Shown: positions 48,917 through 57,660, counted from the stretch's first letter. The stretch: DNA of 64,000 bases from Flavobacterium psychraerolatum (GCF_025960985.1 NZ_JAOQMX010000001.1:1-64000), one strand, 5' to 3'. A program made the numbers and translations. Notes: generated by a model from the sequence alone, not told the origin.

Positions 48917-49906
48917 ATGAAAATATTTTATGCTATCCAAGCCACTGGCAACGGGCACATCAGCAGGGCGACACAACTTTACCCTTATTTAAAGAAATTT
49001 GGCGAAGTCGATTTTTTTCTCAGCGGGAATAATGCTACTTTGGACATTGACCTTCCTGTAAAATTCAAGAGTAAAGGGTGCAGTTTGTATTATAGTAAAT
49101 GTGGTGGTTTACACTATCCTAACATTGTGAAAAATATTCGACCCCGTCAAATTTACAAAGATGCCGATAATTTACCCTTAAAAAATTATGATGTCATCAT
49201 AAATGATTTTGATTCGGTTACCGCTTTGGCATGCAAAATGCAAAAAGTTCATTCAGTACAATTTGGACATCAAGCAAGTTTCATTTCGGATAATACCCCT
49301 AGACCAGAAAAAAGAAGTATCATGGGCGAATTGATTTTCAAACATTATGCACCTGCACCTCAGAACCTCGGATTACATTTTGAGAATTACGATTCCTTTA
49401 TTCGACCTCCCATTATTAAGGACGACATAGTACATTCCACGCCACAAAACCTCGGCCATATTACTGTTTACCTACCTTCTTTTGATAAGGAATGTCTCGA
49501 AAAAGCGTTCCAATCGTTACCTGATGTACATTTTCATTGGTTTTTGGACACTGTAGAACACGAACATGTGATTGGTAATATACACTTTTTCCCTGTGGGG
49601 CAAAAAAAATTCAATAAAAGTTTAATCAATTGCGATGGTATTATAACCGGTGGCGGATTTGAAACTCCAGCAGAAGCTTTATACCTCGGCAAGAAAATTT
49701 TATCGATTCCCATAAAAAATCATTATGAGCAAGAATGCAATGCTCAAGCCCTAAAGAAGCTAGGCGTTCCTGTAGTATATGATGTTGGAAATGATTTTGG
49801 TCAAATAATAGAAAATTGGCTGAATATGAACATTATCTATCCCAAAATGCAAGCCAATAATATTCCCGAAACTTTGGAGTATTTATTTGATAGCTATAAG
49901 CAATAA
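48917..49906 (+). CDS. Glycosyltransferase-like protein of the MJ1255/VC2487 family
   Basis: 329 residues with a GT-B-like fold related to family 28 (MurG-like) enzymes. The N-terminus MKIFYAIQATGNGHISRATQ has the Gly-His motif of the family. The C-terminal donor-binding region includes DGIITGGGFETPAEALYLGK and KILSIPIKNHYEQECNAQAL. It stands alone on the plus strand, divergent from the TPR gene and convergent with obg. Acceptor and product are unknown. Confidence 0.85.
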   Translation: MKIFYAIQATGNGHISRATQLYPYLKKFGEVDFFLSGNNATLDIDLPVKFKSKGCSLYYSKCGGLHYPNIVKNIRPRQIYKDADNLPLKNYDVIINDFDSVTALACKMQKVHSVQFGHQASFISDNTPRPEKRSIMGELIFKHYAPAPQNLGLHFENYDSFIRPPIIKDDIVHSTPQNLGHITVYLPSFDKECLEKAFQSLPDVHFHWFLDTVEHEHVIGNIHFFPVGQKKFNKSLINCDGIITGGGFETPAEALYLGKKILSIPIKNHYEQECNAQALKKLGVPVVYDVGNDFGQIIENWLNMNIIYPKMQANNIPETLEYLFDSYKQ

Positions 49907-50013
49907 ACAATACGCTATAACTCTTCAAATTCTCATACTAAGAACTATTTTTTAATAATGATTTTTGGGTTTTGATCGAATAGCGATTTCAAATGATCTG
50001 TAATAGTAAATTT

Positions 50014-50060
50014 AAAGCAAACAAGTCCGTTTCTAGATAGAAACGGACTTGTTTATTTTA
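50014..50060. terminator. Bidirectional terminator between the glycosyltransferase gene and obg
   Basis: A perfect 17-base inverted repeat (50019-50035 with 50038-50054; core ACAAGTCCGTTTCTA) with T-rich sequence on both outer sides lies between convergent genes. It can serve transcripts from both strands. Confidence 0.85.
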
Positions 50061-50075
50061 AGAGAATAACCCTTA

Positions 50076-51077
50076 TTAGTCGTTCAACATTTTCCAAAGT
50101 TTATCTTTCAACTCTGTTAATCCTTGTTGAGCTACAGAAGAGATAAACATGTATGGAATATCTTTGAATGCTTCGTCTAATTCTACTTTAAGTTCTTCTT
50201 GTAAACTATCATCTAGCATATCACATTTTGAAATAACCAACAAACGTTCTTTATCAAGCATTTCCGGATTGTATTTGGTCAATTCGTTAACCAAGATATC
50301 GTATTCCCCTTTGATGTCTGGCGTATCTACAGGTACAAGGAACAATAAGGTCGAATTACGCTCAATATGGCGTAAAAAGTAATGGCCTAAACCTTTTCCT
50401 TCTGCTGCACCTTCAATAATCCCTGGGATATCTGCTATTACAAAAGATTGAAAATCTCTGTAAGCGACGATTCCTAAGTTTGGTTTTAGAGTTGTAAACG
50501 GATAATCAGCAATTTTTGGTTTTGCTGAAGTCAATACAGAAAGTAAAGTTGATTTTCCCGCATTTGGGAAACCTACTAAACCAACATCTGCCAAGACTTT
50601 CAATTCAAGGATAACATCCATCTCTACTCCAGGCAATCCAGGTTGTGAGTAACGAGGTGTTTGATTGGTTGAACTTCTAAAGTGCCAGTTACCCAATCCA
50701 CCTTTACCACCGCGAGAAAGAATTTGTTTCTCTCCATCATCGGTAATTTCAAAAAGGATTTCGCCTGTTTCTTTGTCTTTTACCACTGTTCCCAATGGCA
50801 CTTCGATGAACTTATCATCTCCGTCGGCTCCCGTACTACGTGCGCCACCACCATCACCTCCGTGACCACCTTTGACGTGACGTGCAAACTTAAGGTGAAA
50901 CAAAGTCCAAAGACTTTTACTTCCTACCAAAATTACGTGACCACCACGACCACCATCACCACCATCTGGTCCACCTTTTTCAATAAATTTTTCTCTATGT
51001 AAGTGAGTAGATCCTTTTCCACCTTTACCAGATGAAACAAATATTTTTACGTAATCTACAAAATTCCCCTCTGTCAT
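50076..51077 (-). CDS. obgE: GTPase Obg/CgtA
   Basis: Ribosome-assembly and stress GTPase of 333 residues. The Gly-rich Obg fold (about 1-158) contains [18 protein letters not shown] and [19 protein letters not shown]. The G domain (about 160-330) has G1 [17 protein letters not shown]2/G3 [11 protein letters not shown] and [19 protein letters not shown] and G4 ISKCDM. The C-terminal OCT domain of Firmicutes Obg is absent. It lies downstream of hpt-adk, with the CNNM gene between. Confidence 0.97.
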   Translation of the reverse strand: MTEGNFVDYVKIFVSSGKGGKGSTHLHREKFIEKGGPDGGDGGRGGHVILVGSKSLWTLFHLKFARHVKGGHGGDGGGARSTGADGDDKFIEVPLGTVVKDKETGEILFEITDDGEKQILSRGGKGGLGNWHFRSSTNQTPRYSQPGLPGVEMDVILELKVLADVGLVGFPNAGKSTLLSVLTSAKPKIADYPFTTLKPNLGIVAYRDFQSFVIADIPGIIEGAAEGKGLGHYFLRHIERNSTLLFLVPVDTPDIKGEYDILVNELTKYNPEMLDKERLLVISKCDMLDDSLQEELKVELDEAFKDIPYMFISSVAQQGLTELKDKLWKMLND

Positions 51078-51151
51078 ATTTCCTATAGTATTCAGTCGCA
51101 GTCGCGGTTTTCAGTGCATATTACGACTAAAAACTTTGAATGAGAACTATT

Positions 51152-52426
51152 TTAATGTTTGATGGTTTTTACCATCACTTTATCAATCTTTGCGCCATCC
51201 ATATCGATGACTGTTAATTCCATTTTTTGCCAAACTAGGATTTCGCCTTCTTTGGGTATGTGTGTCAATTCGGTCATGATTAGTCCGCTCACTGTGGTTA
51301 CTTCATAATCATTGATTAAATCGTCTAGTTCAAAATAAGTCAAAAAATCGTGTAACGAATAATGTCCGTCCACGAGCCAACTACCATCTTTATTTTCTAT
51401 AAGCTGAAAATCTTCCTTATGAAAATCGGATGCATCCCCCACTAAGGCTTCTAGTATATCATTCAGGGTAATCATTCCTTGAAAAACGCCATATTCATCG
51501 GAAACTAATGCGTAACGAACACTTGATTTTTTAAATTGTTCTAATGCTTTGTAAGCAGAAGTATACTCCATCATGTAGCGTGCTTGGCTCATGCTTTTTT
51601 GCAGGCTAAAGTCATCCTTTTCAATGTCTGCAAAAATATTTTTCAACTCTACTACTCCAACAATATCATCATATTTCTCTCCATAAACGGGGTAAATAGA
51701 ATGAATTTCTTCTAAAATAATCTTTCGTACTTCCTCTTTATTTGCCTTCAAGGGTAATAGAACTACTGCTTTTCTATGCGTCATCAACGAATTGATTCGG
51801 CGATCTCCAATATGAAAAACACGTTCTACGATATCTTGTTCAATCTCTTGGATCTCTCCTCCTTCAGTACCTTCTTTTATGATGGCTTTTATTTCTTCTT
51901 CTGTTACCCTACCATCAGCAGTTGGTTTGATTTGCATCACCTTTAACAAAAACTCAGTTGAATTGGTCAACAACCAAATGAAAGGTGCTGTCACAATAGA
52001 AACTATTCTCATAGGCATAGCTACAAATTTTGCTATACGTTCTGGATGATTTAACCCAATACGTTTTGGCAACAACTCTCCCAAGACTAAAGAGAAAAAA
52101 GTTAAAACAACTACTACTACACCTACTGCAATTGTAGATGCATAGGGTCTTAATACTTCAAAAGTACTCACAAAATCCTGTACGTCAGTGGTGATTTTGT
52201 CTCCACTATAAATACCGGTTAAGATGCCTATTAAGGTGATTCCTATTTGTACCGTTGATAAAAATTTATTTGGGGAATTAGCCAGTTCTAGAGCAATTCT
52301 AGCGTTTTTATTCCCTTTTTTCGCGGCTGATTCTAGTCGATTTTTTCTAGCCGAAATCAATGCGATTTCAGACATTGAAAAAAGTCCGTTGAGGAGTATC
52401 AGAAAAAAAATAATAACTATTTCCAC
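51152..52426 (-). CDS. CNNM/CorC-type membrane protein with DUF21 and CBS domains (hemolysin-family)
   Basis: 424 residues. An N-terminal DUF21 transmembrane domain (about 1-190, three to four membrane segments; SMSEIALISARKNRLESAA, LLNGLFS) is followed by a CBS pair (about 205-330; MTHRKAVVLLPLKANKEEVR and VSDEYGVFQGMITLNDILEA). A C-terminal CorC_HlyC domain follows (SWLVDGHYSLHDFLTYF). Relatives are magnesium or sodium/magnesium transporters; the hemolysin label is historical. It sits between adk and obg, and the structured element upstream (52501-52634) separates it from adk. Confidence 0.92.
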   Translation of the reverse strand: MEIVIIFFLILLNGLFSMSEIALISARKNRLESAAKKGNKNARIALELANSPNKFLSTVQIGITLIGILTGIYSGDKITTDVQDFVSTFEVLRPYASTIAVGVVVVVLTFFSLVLGELLPKRIGLNHPERIAKFVAMPMRIVSIVTAPFIWLLTNSTEFLLKVMQIKPTADGRVTEEEIKAIIKEGTEGGEIQEIEQDIVERVFHIGDRRINSLMTHRKAVVLLPLKANKEEVRKIILEEIHSIYPVYGEKYDDIVGVVELKNIFADIEKDDFSLQKSMSQARYMMEYTSAYKALEQFKKSSVRYALVSDEYGVFQGMITLNDILEALVGDASDFHKEDFQLIENKDGSWLVDGHYSLHDFLTYFELDDLINDYEVTTVSGLIMTELTHIPKEGEILVWQKMELTVIDMDGAKIDKVMVKTIKH

Positions 52427-52500
52427 TTTTTATAAATTATGAAGTAAAAGACACATGTTGTTTATGGGTTCTTAATGGCTTTTGACCACTATTCGTTTTT

Positions 52501-52634
52501 AGCCCAGATGGTAGTGAAAAGCCCGGAGTTCCAAAAACTAATTTTTCTTGGCATAAAAGAGCGACTGAAAGAAGCTCCTTTTATGACTATAGAAAAATAG
52601 TTTTTGGAACGAGGACTTGTAACGTACAGCTGGA
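52501..52634. repeat. Long nested inverted repeat, probable structured RNA or repeat element
   Basis: Two nested stems: GTTCCAAAAACTA plus TTTTTCT (52528-52548) pairs with 52591-52610 with one bulged base. Inside it, CATAAAAGAGC (52552-52562) pairs with GCTCCTTTTATG (52574-52585), also with one bulge. Outer AGCC/GGCT words (52501 and near 52637) may extend it. It lies between adk and the CNNM gene, both minus strand, and has no coding potential that I can see. The pattern of conserved-looking words resembles intergenic repeats common in Flavobacteriaceae genomes, but copy number cannot be tested here. Confidence 0.7.
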
Positions 52635-52638
52635 TTGG

Positions 52639-53211
52639 CTACAAATTATCAATAACTTGTGTCAATCTTTGCGTGATTTCCTCTATTGTTCCGATACCAT
52701 CAACGGCGTGAAACTTATTTTGTTCTTGATAGTACCCTATAAGAGGTGCTGTTTTCTCATTGTATTCATCGTAACGGTTACGAATTTTTTCTTCGTCCTG
52801 ATCATCAGCTCTTCCTGAGGTTTTCCCTCTTTCTAATAAACGAGCAACTAGAATATTATCATCTGCCTCTAAGGCTATTGTTGCTGTAATATTCCAGTTT
52901 TTAATTTTCAAGAAGGTATCTAGCGCATCTGCTTGAGCGATTGTACGTGGGAATCCGTCGAATAAGAATCCAGCTGATTGCGTATTTTTATTCACCTCAT
53001 CTTCTAACATTTTGATAGTCACTTCGTCTGGAACTAAGTCTCCTAAATCGATGTATGATTTTGCCAATTTCCCTAATTCGGTATCATTTTTCATGTTGAA
53101 ACGAAAAATATCTCCTGTAGAAAGATGTGTCAAATTGTACTTTTCTTTTAAGAATTCTGCTTGTGTTCCTTTTCCTGCTCCTGGCTTCCCAAATAAAACA
53201 ATGTTAATCAT
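52639..53211 (-). CDS. adk: Adenylate kinase
   Basis: Balances ATP, ADP and AMP. The 190-residue protein has the P-loop IVLFGKPGAGKGTQAEFL, the AMP-binding region HLSTGDIFRFNMKND and GFLFDGFPRTIAQADALD, and a short LID (LERGKTSGRADDQDEEKI). It is thus the short-LID form, without zinc cysteines. It is outside the spc operon, where many bacteria keep it, and lies 23 bases after hpt, with which it is probably co-transcribed. Confidence 0.97.
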   Translation of the reverse strand: MINIVLFGKPGAGKGTQAEFLKEKYNLTHLSTGDIFRFNMKNDTELGKLAKSYIDLGDLVPDEVTIKMLEDEVNKNTQSAGFLFDGFPRTIAQADALDTFLKIKNWNITATIALEADDNILVARLLERGKTSGRADDQDEEKIRNRYDEYNEKTAPLIGYYQEQNKFHAVDGIGTIEEITQRLTQVIDNL

Positions 53212-53234
53212 GATAGTTATGTGTAGTTATTTTT

Positions 53235-53768
53235 TTATTTATCGTTTAGCTGATATACTTCGGGTAGATTGCGTCCCAATTCATCATAATCCAATCCAAA
53301 TCCAACGATGAATTTGTTTGGAATACTGATACCTATGTAATCAATTTTGATGTCTTTTTTGTAGGCTTCTGGTTTAAAGAAAAGAGTAGCGATTTTCAGC
53401 TCTTTTACATTTTGAGCTTTGAACAATTCTTTTAATTCAATCAAGGTATTTCCGGTATCAACAATATCCTCGATTATTACCACTGAGCGTCCTGTTAAGT
53501 CTTGGTTTAGACCTATTAATTCCTTAACCACTTCGGTAGTCGTTGTACCTTGGTACGATGCCATTTTTATAAAACTAACTTCACAGTTTTTTTTATAGTA
53601 TTTCATGAAATCTGAAACAACCATAAATGAACCGTTGAGAACACCAATAAAAACTGGGGTTTCATGGCCAAAATCGGCCTCTACTTGTTTAGCTAAACTT
53701 TGTATTGCATCGTCTATTTCTTGTGCAGAAATAAATGGTACAAACATCTTGTCATGTAGTTGAATCAC
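53235..53768 (-). CDS. hpt: Hypoxanthine phosphoribosyltransferase
   Basis: Salvages hypoxanthine/guanine to IMP/GMP. The 177-residue protein has the PRPP motif VVIIEDIVDTGNTL and the earlier PVFIGVLNGSFMVVSDFM. The start is a GTG (giving MIQLHDKMFVPFIS); an ATG seven codons later (53747) is the alternative, but the longer start is preferred because it lies about 19-24 bases after a TATCTTTG box and gives the familiar N-terminus. It heads hpt-adk. Confidence 0.95.
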   Translation of the reverse strand: MIQLHDKMFVPFISAQEIDDAIQSLAKQVEADFGHETPVFIGVLNGSFMVVSDFMKYYKKNCEVSFIKMASYQGTTTTEVVKELIGLNQDLTGRSVVIIEDIVDTGNTLIELKELFKAQNVKELKIATLFFKPEAYKKDIKIDYIGISIPNKFIVGFGLDYDELGRNLPEVYQLNDK

Positions 53769-53791
53769 TTTTTGGAATTTAAAATAAAGGG

Positions 53792-53799
53792 CAAAGATA
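53792..53799 (-). promoter_or_regulatory. Candidate -7 box of hpt-adk
   Basis: The minus strand reads TATCTTTG, an exact TAnnTTTG match, 23 bases before the hpt start. Confidence 0.5.
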
Positions 53800-53857
53800 C
53801 AGAATTCACATTTGAGTATTGCAATTGATTGATAATTTGTATTTTTAAAGCTTATTA

Positions 53858-54415
53858 ATGAGTATCATGAACGAATTGACCACTATTATTGCGCAGACAA
53901 CAGGCTATAAAAATAGTCGCCAAATGGCCGCCAACTATGTGATGGAGCACCCTGAACTGATGAATACCTTTATGCGAATTTGTTTCGAAATTGACAATGA
54001 AGACCACTACAAAGCTTGTTGGGCACTTGAACTCGTAGCGTATGAGAAACTGGAGTGGTTGCAACCTTATGTACCCTTGATTTGTTCGAAAAGTAAACTT
54101 TTGACGAATGAAAGTGCGATTAGACCCGTTGCTAAAGTATTGTTTTTACTGCTTGAAGCGCACTATAAAACCGGTAACAGCAGTATTCAATTTACTGATG
54201 TGGAGCGACAAAAGATGATTGCACTGCATTTTGATTGGTTAATCACAGATTGCAAAGTGGCAGCAAAGGTGTATGCCATGCGTTGCCTCTACCTATTAGG
54301 ATTAGAATACAAGTGGATTCATCCTGAATTGCAAACCATTCTCATTAAAGATTTTAGCACTCATAGCGCGGGTTACAAAGCCGTATCGAAGCATATTTTG
54401 AAGAAACTAAAATAG
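53858..54415 (+). CDS. Hypothetical helical protein (possible HEAT/ARM-like)
   Basis: 185 residues, no signal peptide, strongly helical. Repeated patterns such as YKACWALELVAYEKLEWLQP and KVAAKVYAMRCLYLLGLEYK suggest HEAT/ARM-like repeats, but I cannot name a family. Start could also be the ATG three codons later (53867). It is divergent from hpt and 54 bases upstream of the purK promoter region on the same strand. Function unknown. Confidence 0.75.
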   Translation: MSIMNELTTIIAQTTGYKNSRQMAANYVMEHPELMNTFMRICFEIDNEDHYKACWALELVAYEKLEWLQPYVPLICSKSKLLTNESAIRPVAKVLFLLLEAHYKTGNSSIQFTDVERQKMIALHFDWLITDCKVAAKVYAMRCLYLLGLEYKWIHPELQTILIKDFSTHSAGYKAVSKHILKKLK

Positions 54416-54441
54416 CACTTTTCAATTTGACCTATATAAAG

Positions 54442-54449
54442 TATCTTTG
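54442..54449 (+). promoter_or_regulatory. Candidate -7 box of purK
   Basis: TATCTTTG matches TAnnTTTG. It would give a purK leader of about 70 bases when the start at 54524 is used, or about 17 bases for the upstream ATG at 54470. Confidence 0.45.
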
Positions 54450-54523
54450 CGGTAACACAGACAACTACTATGACACGAGCGAAGCAACTGCTTTTGAGTG
54501 TTAATAAACAACAACTAAAACAA

Positions 54524-55678
54524 ATGAATTATTTTTCTTCTGATTTTAAATTGGGAATTCTAGGCGGTGGACAACTTGGTAAAATGTTGTTATTTGATAC
54601 GCGAAAATTTGACATTCAAACGTATGTCCTTGATCCGAGTGAAGATGCACCTAGCAAGGTGGCGTGCAATCAATTTTTTCAAGGTGATTTGATGGACTTT
54701 GAAACGGTTTACAATTTTGGAAAAATAGTTGATGTTTTGACTTTTGAAATAGAGTTGGTAAATCTTGAGGCACTTGAAAAACTTGAAGCGGAAGGATTGC
54801 CTGTTTATCCTTCGCCAAAAACCTTGCGTTTGATTCAGAACAAAGGGATTCAGAAAGATTTTTATGTTCAGAAAAATATTCCATCGGCACCTTATACTCG
54901 TTTTCCAAATTTAAAAGCGTTGCAACATGCGGTTGAAATGGAAGAAATATTGATTCCGTTTGTGTGGAAATGCACTGAATTTGGTTATGACGGAAATGGT
55001 GTGAAAGTAATTCGCGCCACAACCGATTTTGAAGGTATGCCAGATGTAGAATGTATTGCAGAGGAAATGATTCCGTTCAAAAATGAATTGGCGGTGATTG
55101 TTTGCCGCAATCCATCGGGCGAAATAAAAACCTATCCTGTGGTCGAAATGGAATTTCACCCAGAAGCCAATCAGGTTGAATATGTGATTTGTCCTGCGCG
55201 CATTGACGACGCTGTTGCCGAAAAAGCGAGAGCGATTGCCTTGAATGTTTCGGAACAATTTAACCACGTTGGTTTATTGGCTGTAGAAATGTTTCAAACG
55301 GAAGACGACGAAATCCTTATCAACGAAGTGGCTCCTCGCCCACACAACTCTGGACATTACTCAATTGAAGCAAGTTACACCTCACAATTTGAAAATCATT
55401 TGCGTGCCGTACTTGACTTGCCTCTCGGAAATACCGAAAGTAAAGTGGCCGGAATCATGGTAAACTTAGTTGGTGAAGAAGGCTTTTCTGGAAATGTGGT
55501 TTACGAAAACATAGAAACCGTTTTAGGTTGGAACGGTGTGACACCACATATCTACGGTAAAAAACAAACCCGTCCTTTTAGAAAAATGGGGCACGTGACG
55601 ATCGTGAACGCTGACATTAATGAAGCGAGACGAATTGCTGAGGATGTTAAGAATACGTTGAGAGTTATTAGTGAGTAG
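54524..55678 (+). CDS. purK: N5-carboxyaminoimidazole ribonucleotide synthase
   Basis: ATP-grasp enzyme converting AIR and bicarbonate to N5-CAIR in purine synthesis. I start at the ATG giving MNYFSSDFKLGILGGGQLGK (384 residues), the usual N-terminus; an in-frame ATG 18 codons earlier (54470) would add an unusual basic extension. GILGGGQLGKML, the ATP-grasp region VWKCTEFGYDGNGVKVI, and NEVAPRPHNSGHYSIEA are diagnostic. Its natural partner purE lies 2 kb downstream, separated by the ATPase-HNH module. Confidence 0.96.
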   Translation: MNYFSSDFKLGILGGGQLGKMLLFDTRKFDIQTYVLDPSEDAPSKVACNQFFQGDLMDFETVYNFGKIVDVLTFEIELVNLEALEKLEAEGLPVYPSPKTLRLIQNKGIQKDFYVQKNIPSAPYTRFPNLKALQHAVEMEEILIPFVWKCTEFGYDGNGVKVIRATTDFEGMPDVECIAEEMIPFKNELAVIVCRNPSGEIKTYPVVEMEFHPEANQVEYVICPARIDDAVAEKARAIALNVSEQFNHVGLLAVEMFQTEDDEILINEVAPRPHNSGHYSIEASYTSQFENHLRAVLDLPLGNTESKVAGIMVNLVGEEGFSGNVVYENIETVLGWNGVTPHIYGKKQTRPFRKMGHVTIVNADINEARRIAEDVKNTLRVISE

Positions 55679-55731
55679 TTTTTGAGTTTTTAGTCGCAGT
55701 TTGCAGTCAAAAATGACAATAATTTTTTAAT

Positions 55732-55739
55732 TAGCTTTG
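55732..55739 (+). promoter_or_regulatory. Candidate -7 box of the ATPase-HNH module
   Basis: TAGCTTTG matches TAnnTTTG and ends 17 bases before the ATPase start, in the 78-base gap after purK. The module, and possibly purE, can thus be transcribed independently of purK. Confidence 0.45.
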
Positions 55740-55756
55740 TAATAAAGTTTCCCCTT

Positions 55757-57073
55757 ATGAAAATTTCAAAATTACATATAGAACAATATAGACATTTAGA
55801 AAATCTAGATTTTGATTTCACTTACCCTTTGGATTATAAGGACAAAGCGAAAGCGGGTAAACCTTTGGATAAAATTTGTTTTATTGGGCAAAGTGCTACA
55901 GGGAAGACTGGGTTGTTGGAATTGATTTATGAGCAAGTATGTAATTTACACAAAGCATATAAATATGAGGATAAAAACAACTTTTCAAATGAAAAAAATT
56001 CAGATGATTATTTATCCGGAATAATAGATTTTTCATTGGGTGACATAAATTATAAACTAAAAATTGAAGAAGAAAAAAAAATTCCAACAGTATATTATGA
56101 AATTCTCAACCAAACACTACTTAACCACAACGAGGATTACCAATCGCAAGTAATATTTGATTCAAAAAAACCTTCCTCTTATTTTAAAGCAAACTTAATT
56201 TCAGAGAAAAACCTCGAAATTTTCACGAAAAACCCAATTGATATTCTAGAAAAATATCGTGATGAAGTTCTAAATCCTAAAAGTGAGCTCACCAATCCTA
56301 ATATCTTATTTGATGATAATGTAGCTCCTGAAATTTGGTTGTATCTCTTGAATGACATTTTACACTATCGTAAAAATTTTACTCAAATAATGACAGAGCT
56401 TGTCCATAAAGGATACATTAAAGATGTGGAAAAATTTCGTTTTGAATATGAGAAATGGCAAAAAGTCAATCCTAATGTACTAGAAAAGGTTGCTTTTAAA
56501 CTAAATCCTCTATTTGAAAAATTAAATTTAGCAATTGATATCACCAATACAGAATATTCAGTACCAATTAAGAAAAAAACAACGGATGAGATAATTCCAA
56601 TCCAAAATACCAGTACAGGAACTAAAGGATTGTTATTGTCGTTTCTACCTTTATTCAAACTAGACACCAAAGATTCCATTATTTTGATAGACGAACCAGA
56701 ACGTTCGCTCTATCCAGACATGCAAATGGATTTAATGGATCATTATAAAAAATTGGCTCCCGAAGCACAGTTTATTGTTGCTACCCATTCACCTTTTATA
56801 GCAGCATCATTTGAACCTGAAGAACGTTTTATTCTTTATTTCGATGCAGAAGGAAAAGTAGCAGTACGTAGAGGTGAATCTCCTATTGGTGACGACCCTA
56901 ATGATATACTTAAAAATGATTTTGGATTAGAATTTTTAATGAACAAAAAAGGTCTTGCTGCTTTTGAAAAATTTAAAAGTTTAAAAAAGCAGATTGCTAT
57001 TGAAGAAAATGAAATAGTGAAAGATACTTTATTGACAGAAATTCTTCAATTAGCAAATGACTATAAATTTTAA
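55757..57073 (+). CDS. AAA/ABC-type ATPase, PtuA-like component of a Septu-type defence module
   Basis: A 438-residue RecF/OLD-like ATPase. It opens MKISKLHIEQYRHLENL, the typical start of these proteins. Walker A is unusual, IGQSATGKT (about 43-51). An ABC-signature-like NTSTGTKGLLLS lies at about 284-295, Walker B is IILIDEPERSLYPD (about 308-321), and the H-loop is VATHSPFI with His344. There is no Toprim nuclease domain, so it is not a complete OLD nuclease. Its stop overlaps the start of an HNH gene by one base (TAATG). This ATPase-then-HNH order is that of Septu (PtuA-PtuB), but the protein is short for PtuA. It is visibly more AT-rich than purK and the genes after it, suggesting acquisition. 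Activity against phage is inference. Confidence 0.8.
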   Translation: MKISKLHIEQYRHLENLDFDFTYPLDYKDKAKAGKPLDKICFIGQSATGKTGLLELIYEQVCNLHKAYKYEDKNNFSNEKNSDDYLSGIIDFSLGDINYKLKIEEEKKIPTVYYEILNQTLLNHNEDYQSQVIFDSKKPSSYFKANLISEKNLEIFTKNPIDILEKYRDEVLNPKSELTNPNILFDDNVAPEIWLYLLNDILHYRKNFTQIMTELVHKGYIKDVEKFRFEYEKWQKVNPNVLEKVAFKLNPLFEKLNLAIDITNTEYSVPIKKKTTDEIIPIQNTSTGTKGLLLSFLPLFKLDTKDSIILIDEPERSLYPDMQMDLMDHYKKLAPEAQFIVATHSPFIAASFEPEERFILYFDAEGKVAVRRGESPIGDDPNDILKNDFGLEFLMNKKGLAAFEKFKSLKKQIAIEENEIVKDTLLTEILQLANDYKF

Positions 57074-57660
57074 TGAAAAGGCAAATTAAAAATGCTAATT
57101 CAGTAGCAAAAGACATTAAGTATCTGCCTGGCGGAGACAATTCAGTTCTTCGTGAAATGCTTTTTAATGAACAAAAAGGATTTTGTGCTTACACTGAAAC
57201 TTACTTAGGAAGAACAGACCAAAAAGACATTGACCATTTTAATCCATTAAAAGATTACGAAAAAAGAAACAATTACTTAAATATTTTTTTATGTAAGTCC
57301 CAATGGAATAAAGAAAAATCAAATAAATGGGCTGATTTTCAACCAGTCTTGTCTCCGTTTAATGATGACTTTGAAAAGAGAATTTCTTACAACAAAGAAT
57401 TAAAATTTTTTGAGGCTGCAGATGAAAATGATCATGAAGCAATATTTCTAGTCAAACTATTGAAATTAGATGATTACGACTTATCTATTGAACGAAGAAA
57501 ATACATTGATTTAACTTTAGAATTAATGTCATACTATGAAAGCCCAACCATATATTTTAGCAAAGTTGTTCAAAAGAATATATCTGAGCTTAAATTCATT
57601 AGAAGTTTAGAAGAAGAATTCAATATAAATATTTGGGATTTAATCCCCCAACCAAAATAA
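57073..57660 (+). CDS. HNH-type nuclease, PtuB-like component of a Septu-type defence module
   Basis: 195 residues. The HNH core is visible: FCAYTETYLGR (about 37-47), DIDHFNPLKDYEKRNNYLN (about 52-70) with His55 and Asn70, then CKSQWNKEKSNKW (about 74-86). In related HNH families two CxxC pairs bind a structural zinc; here each has kept only the first Cys (Cys38 in CAYT, Cys74 in CKSQ). The fold may be stabilised without zinc or the domain may be divergent. It is translationally coupled to the ATPase and ends 8 bases before purE. Alternative: a TIGR02646-like HNH protein of unknown role. Confidence 0.75.
   Translation: MKRQIKNANSVAKDIKYLPGGDNSVLREMLFNEQKGFCAYTETYLGRTDQKDIDHFNPLKDYEKRNNYLNIFLCKSQWNKEKSNKWADFQPVLSPFNDDFEKRISYNKELKFFEAADENDHEAIFLVKLLKLDDYDLSIERRKYIDLTLELMSYYESPTIYFSKVVQKNISELKFIRSLEEEFNINIWDLIPQPK

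Noticed and set aside
54651..55267. Two overlapping minus-strand frames inside purK
   Set aside because: Antisense shadows of purK, with composition typical of reversed coding sequence.
55757..57073. OLD-family nuclease (Gabija GajA-like)
   Set aside because: No C-terminal Toprim motif follows the ATPase domain, and the partner is an HNH protein, not a UvrD-like helicase.
55757..57660. Retron with PtuAB effector
   Set aside because: No reverse transcriptase and no candidate ncRNA within the purK-purE interval.
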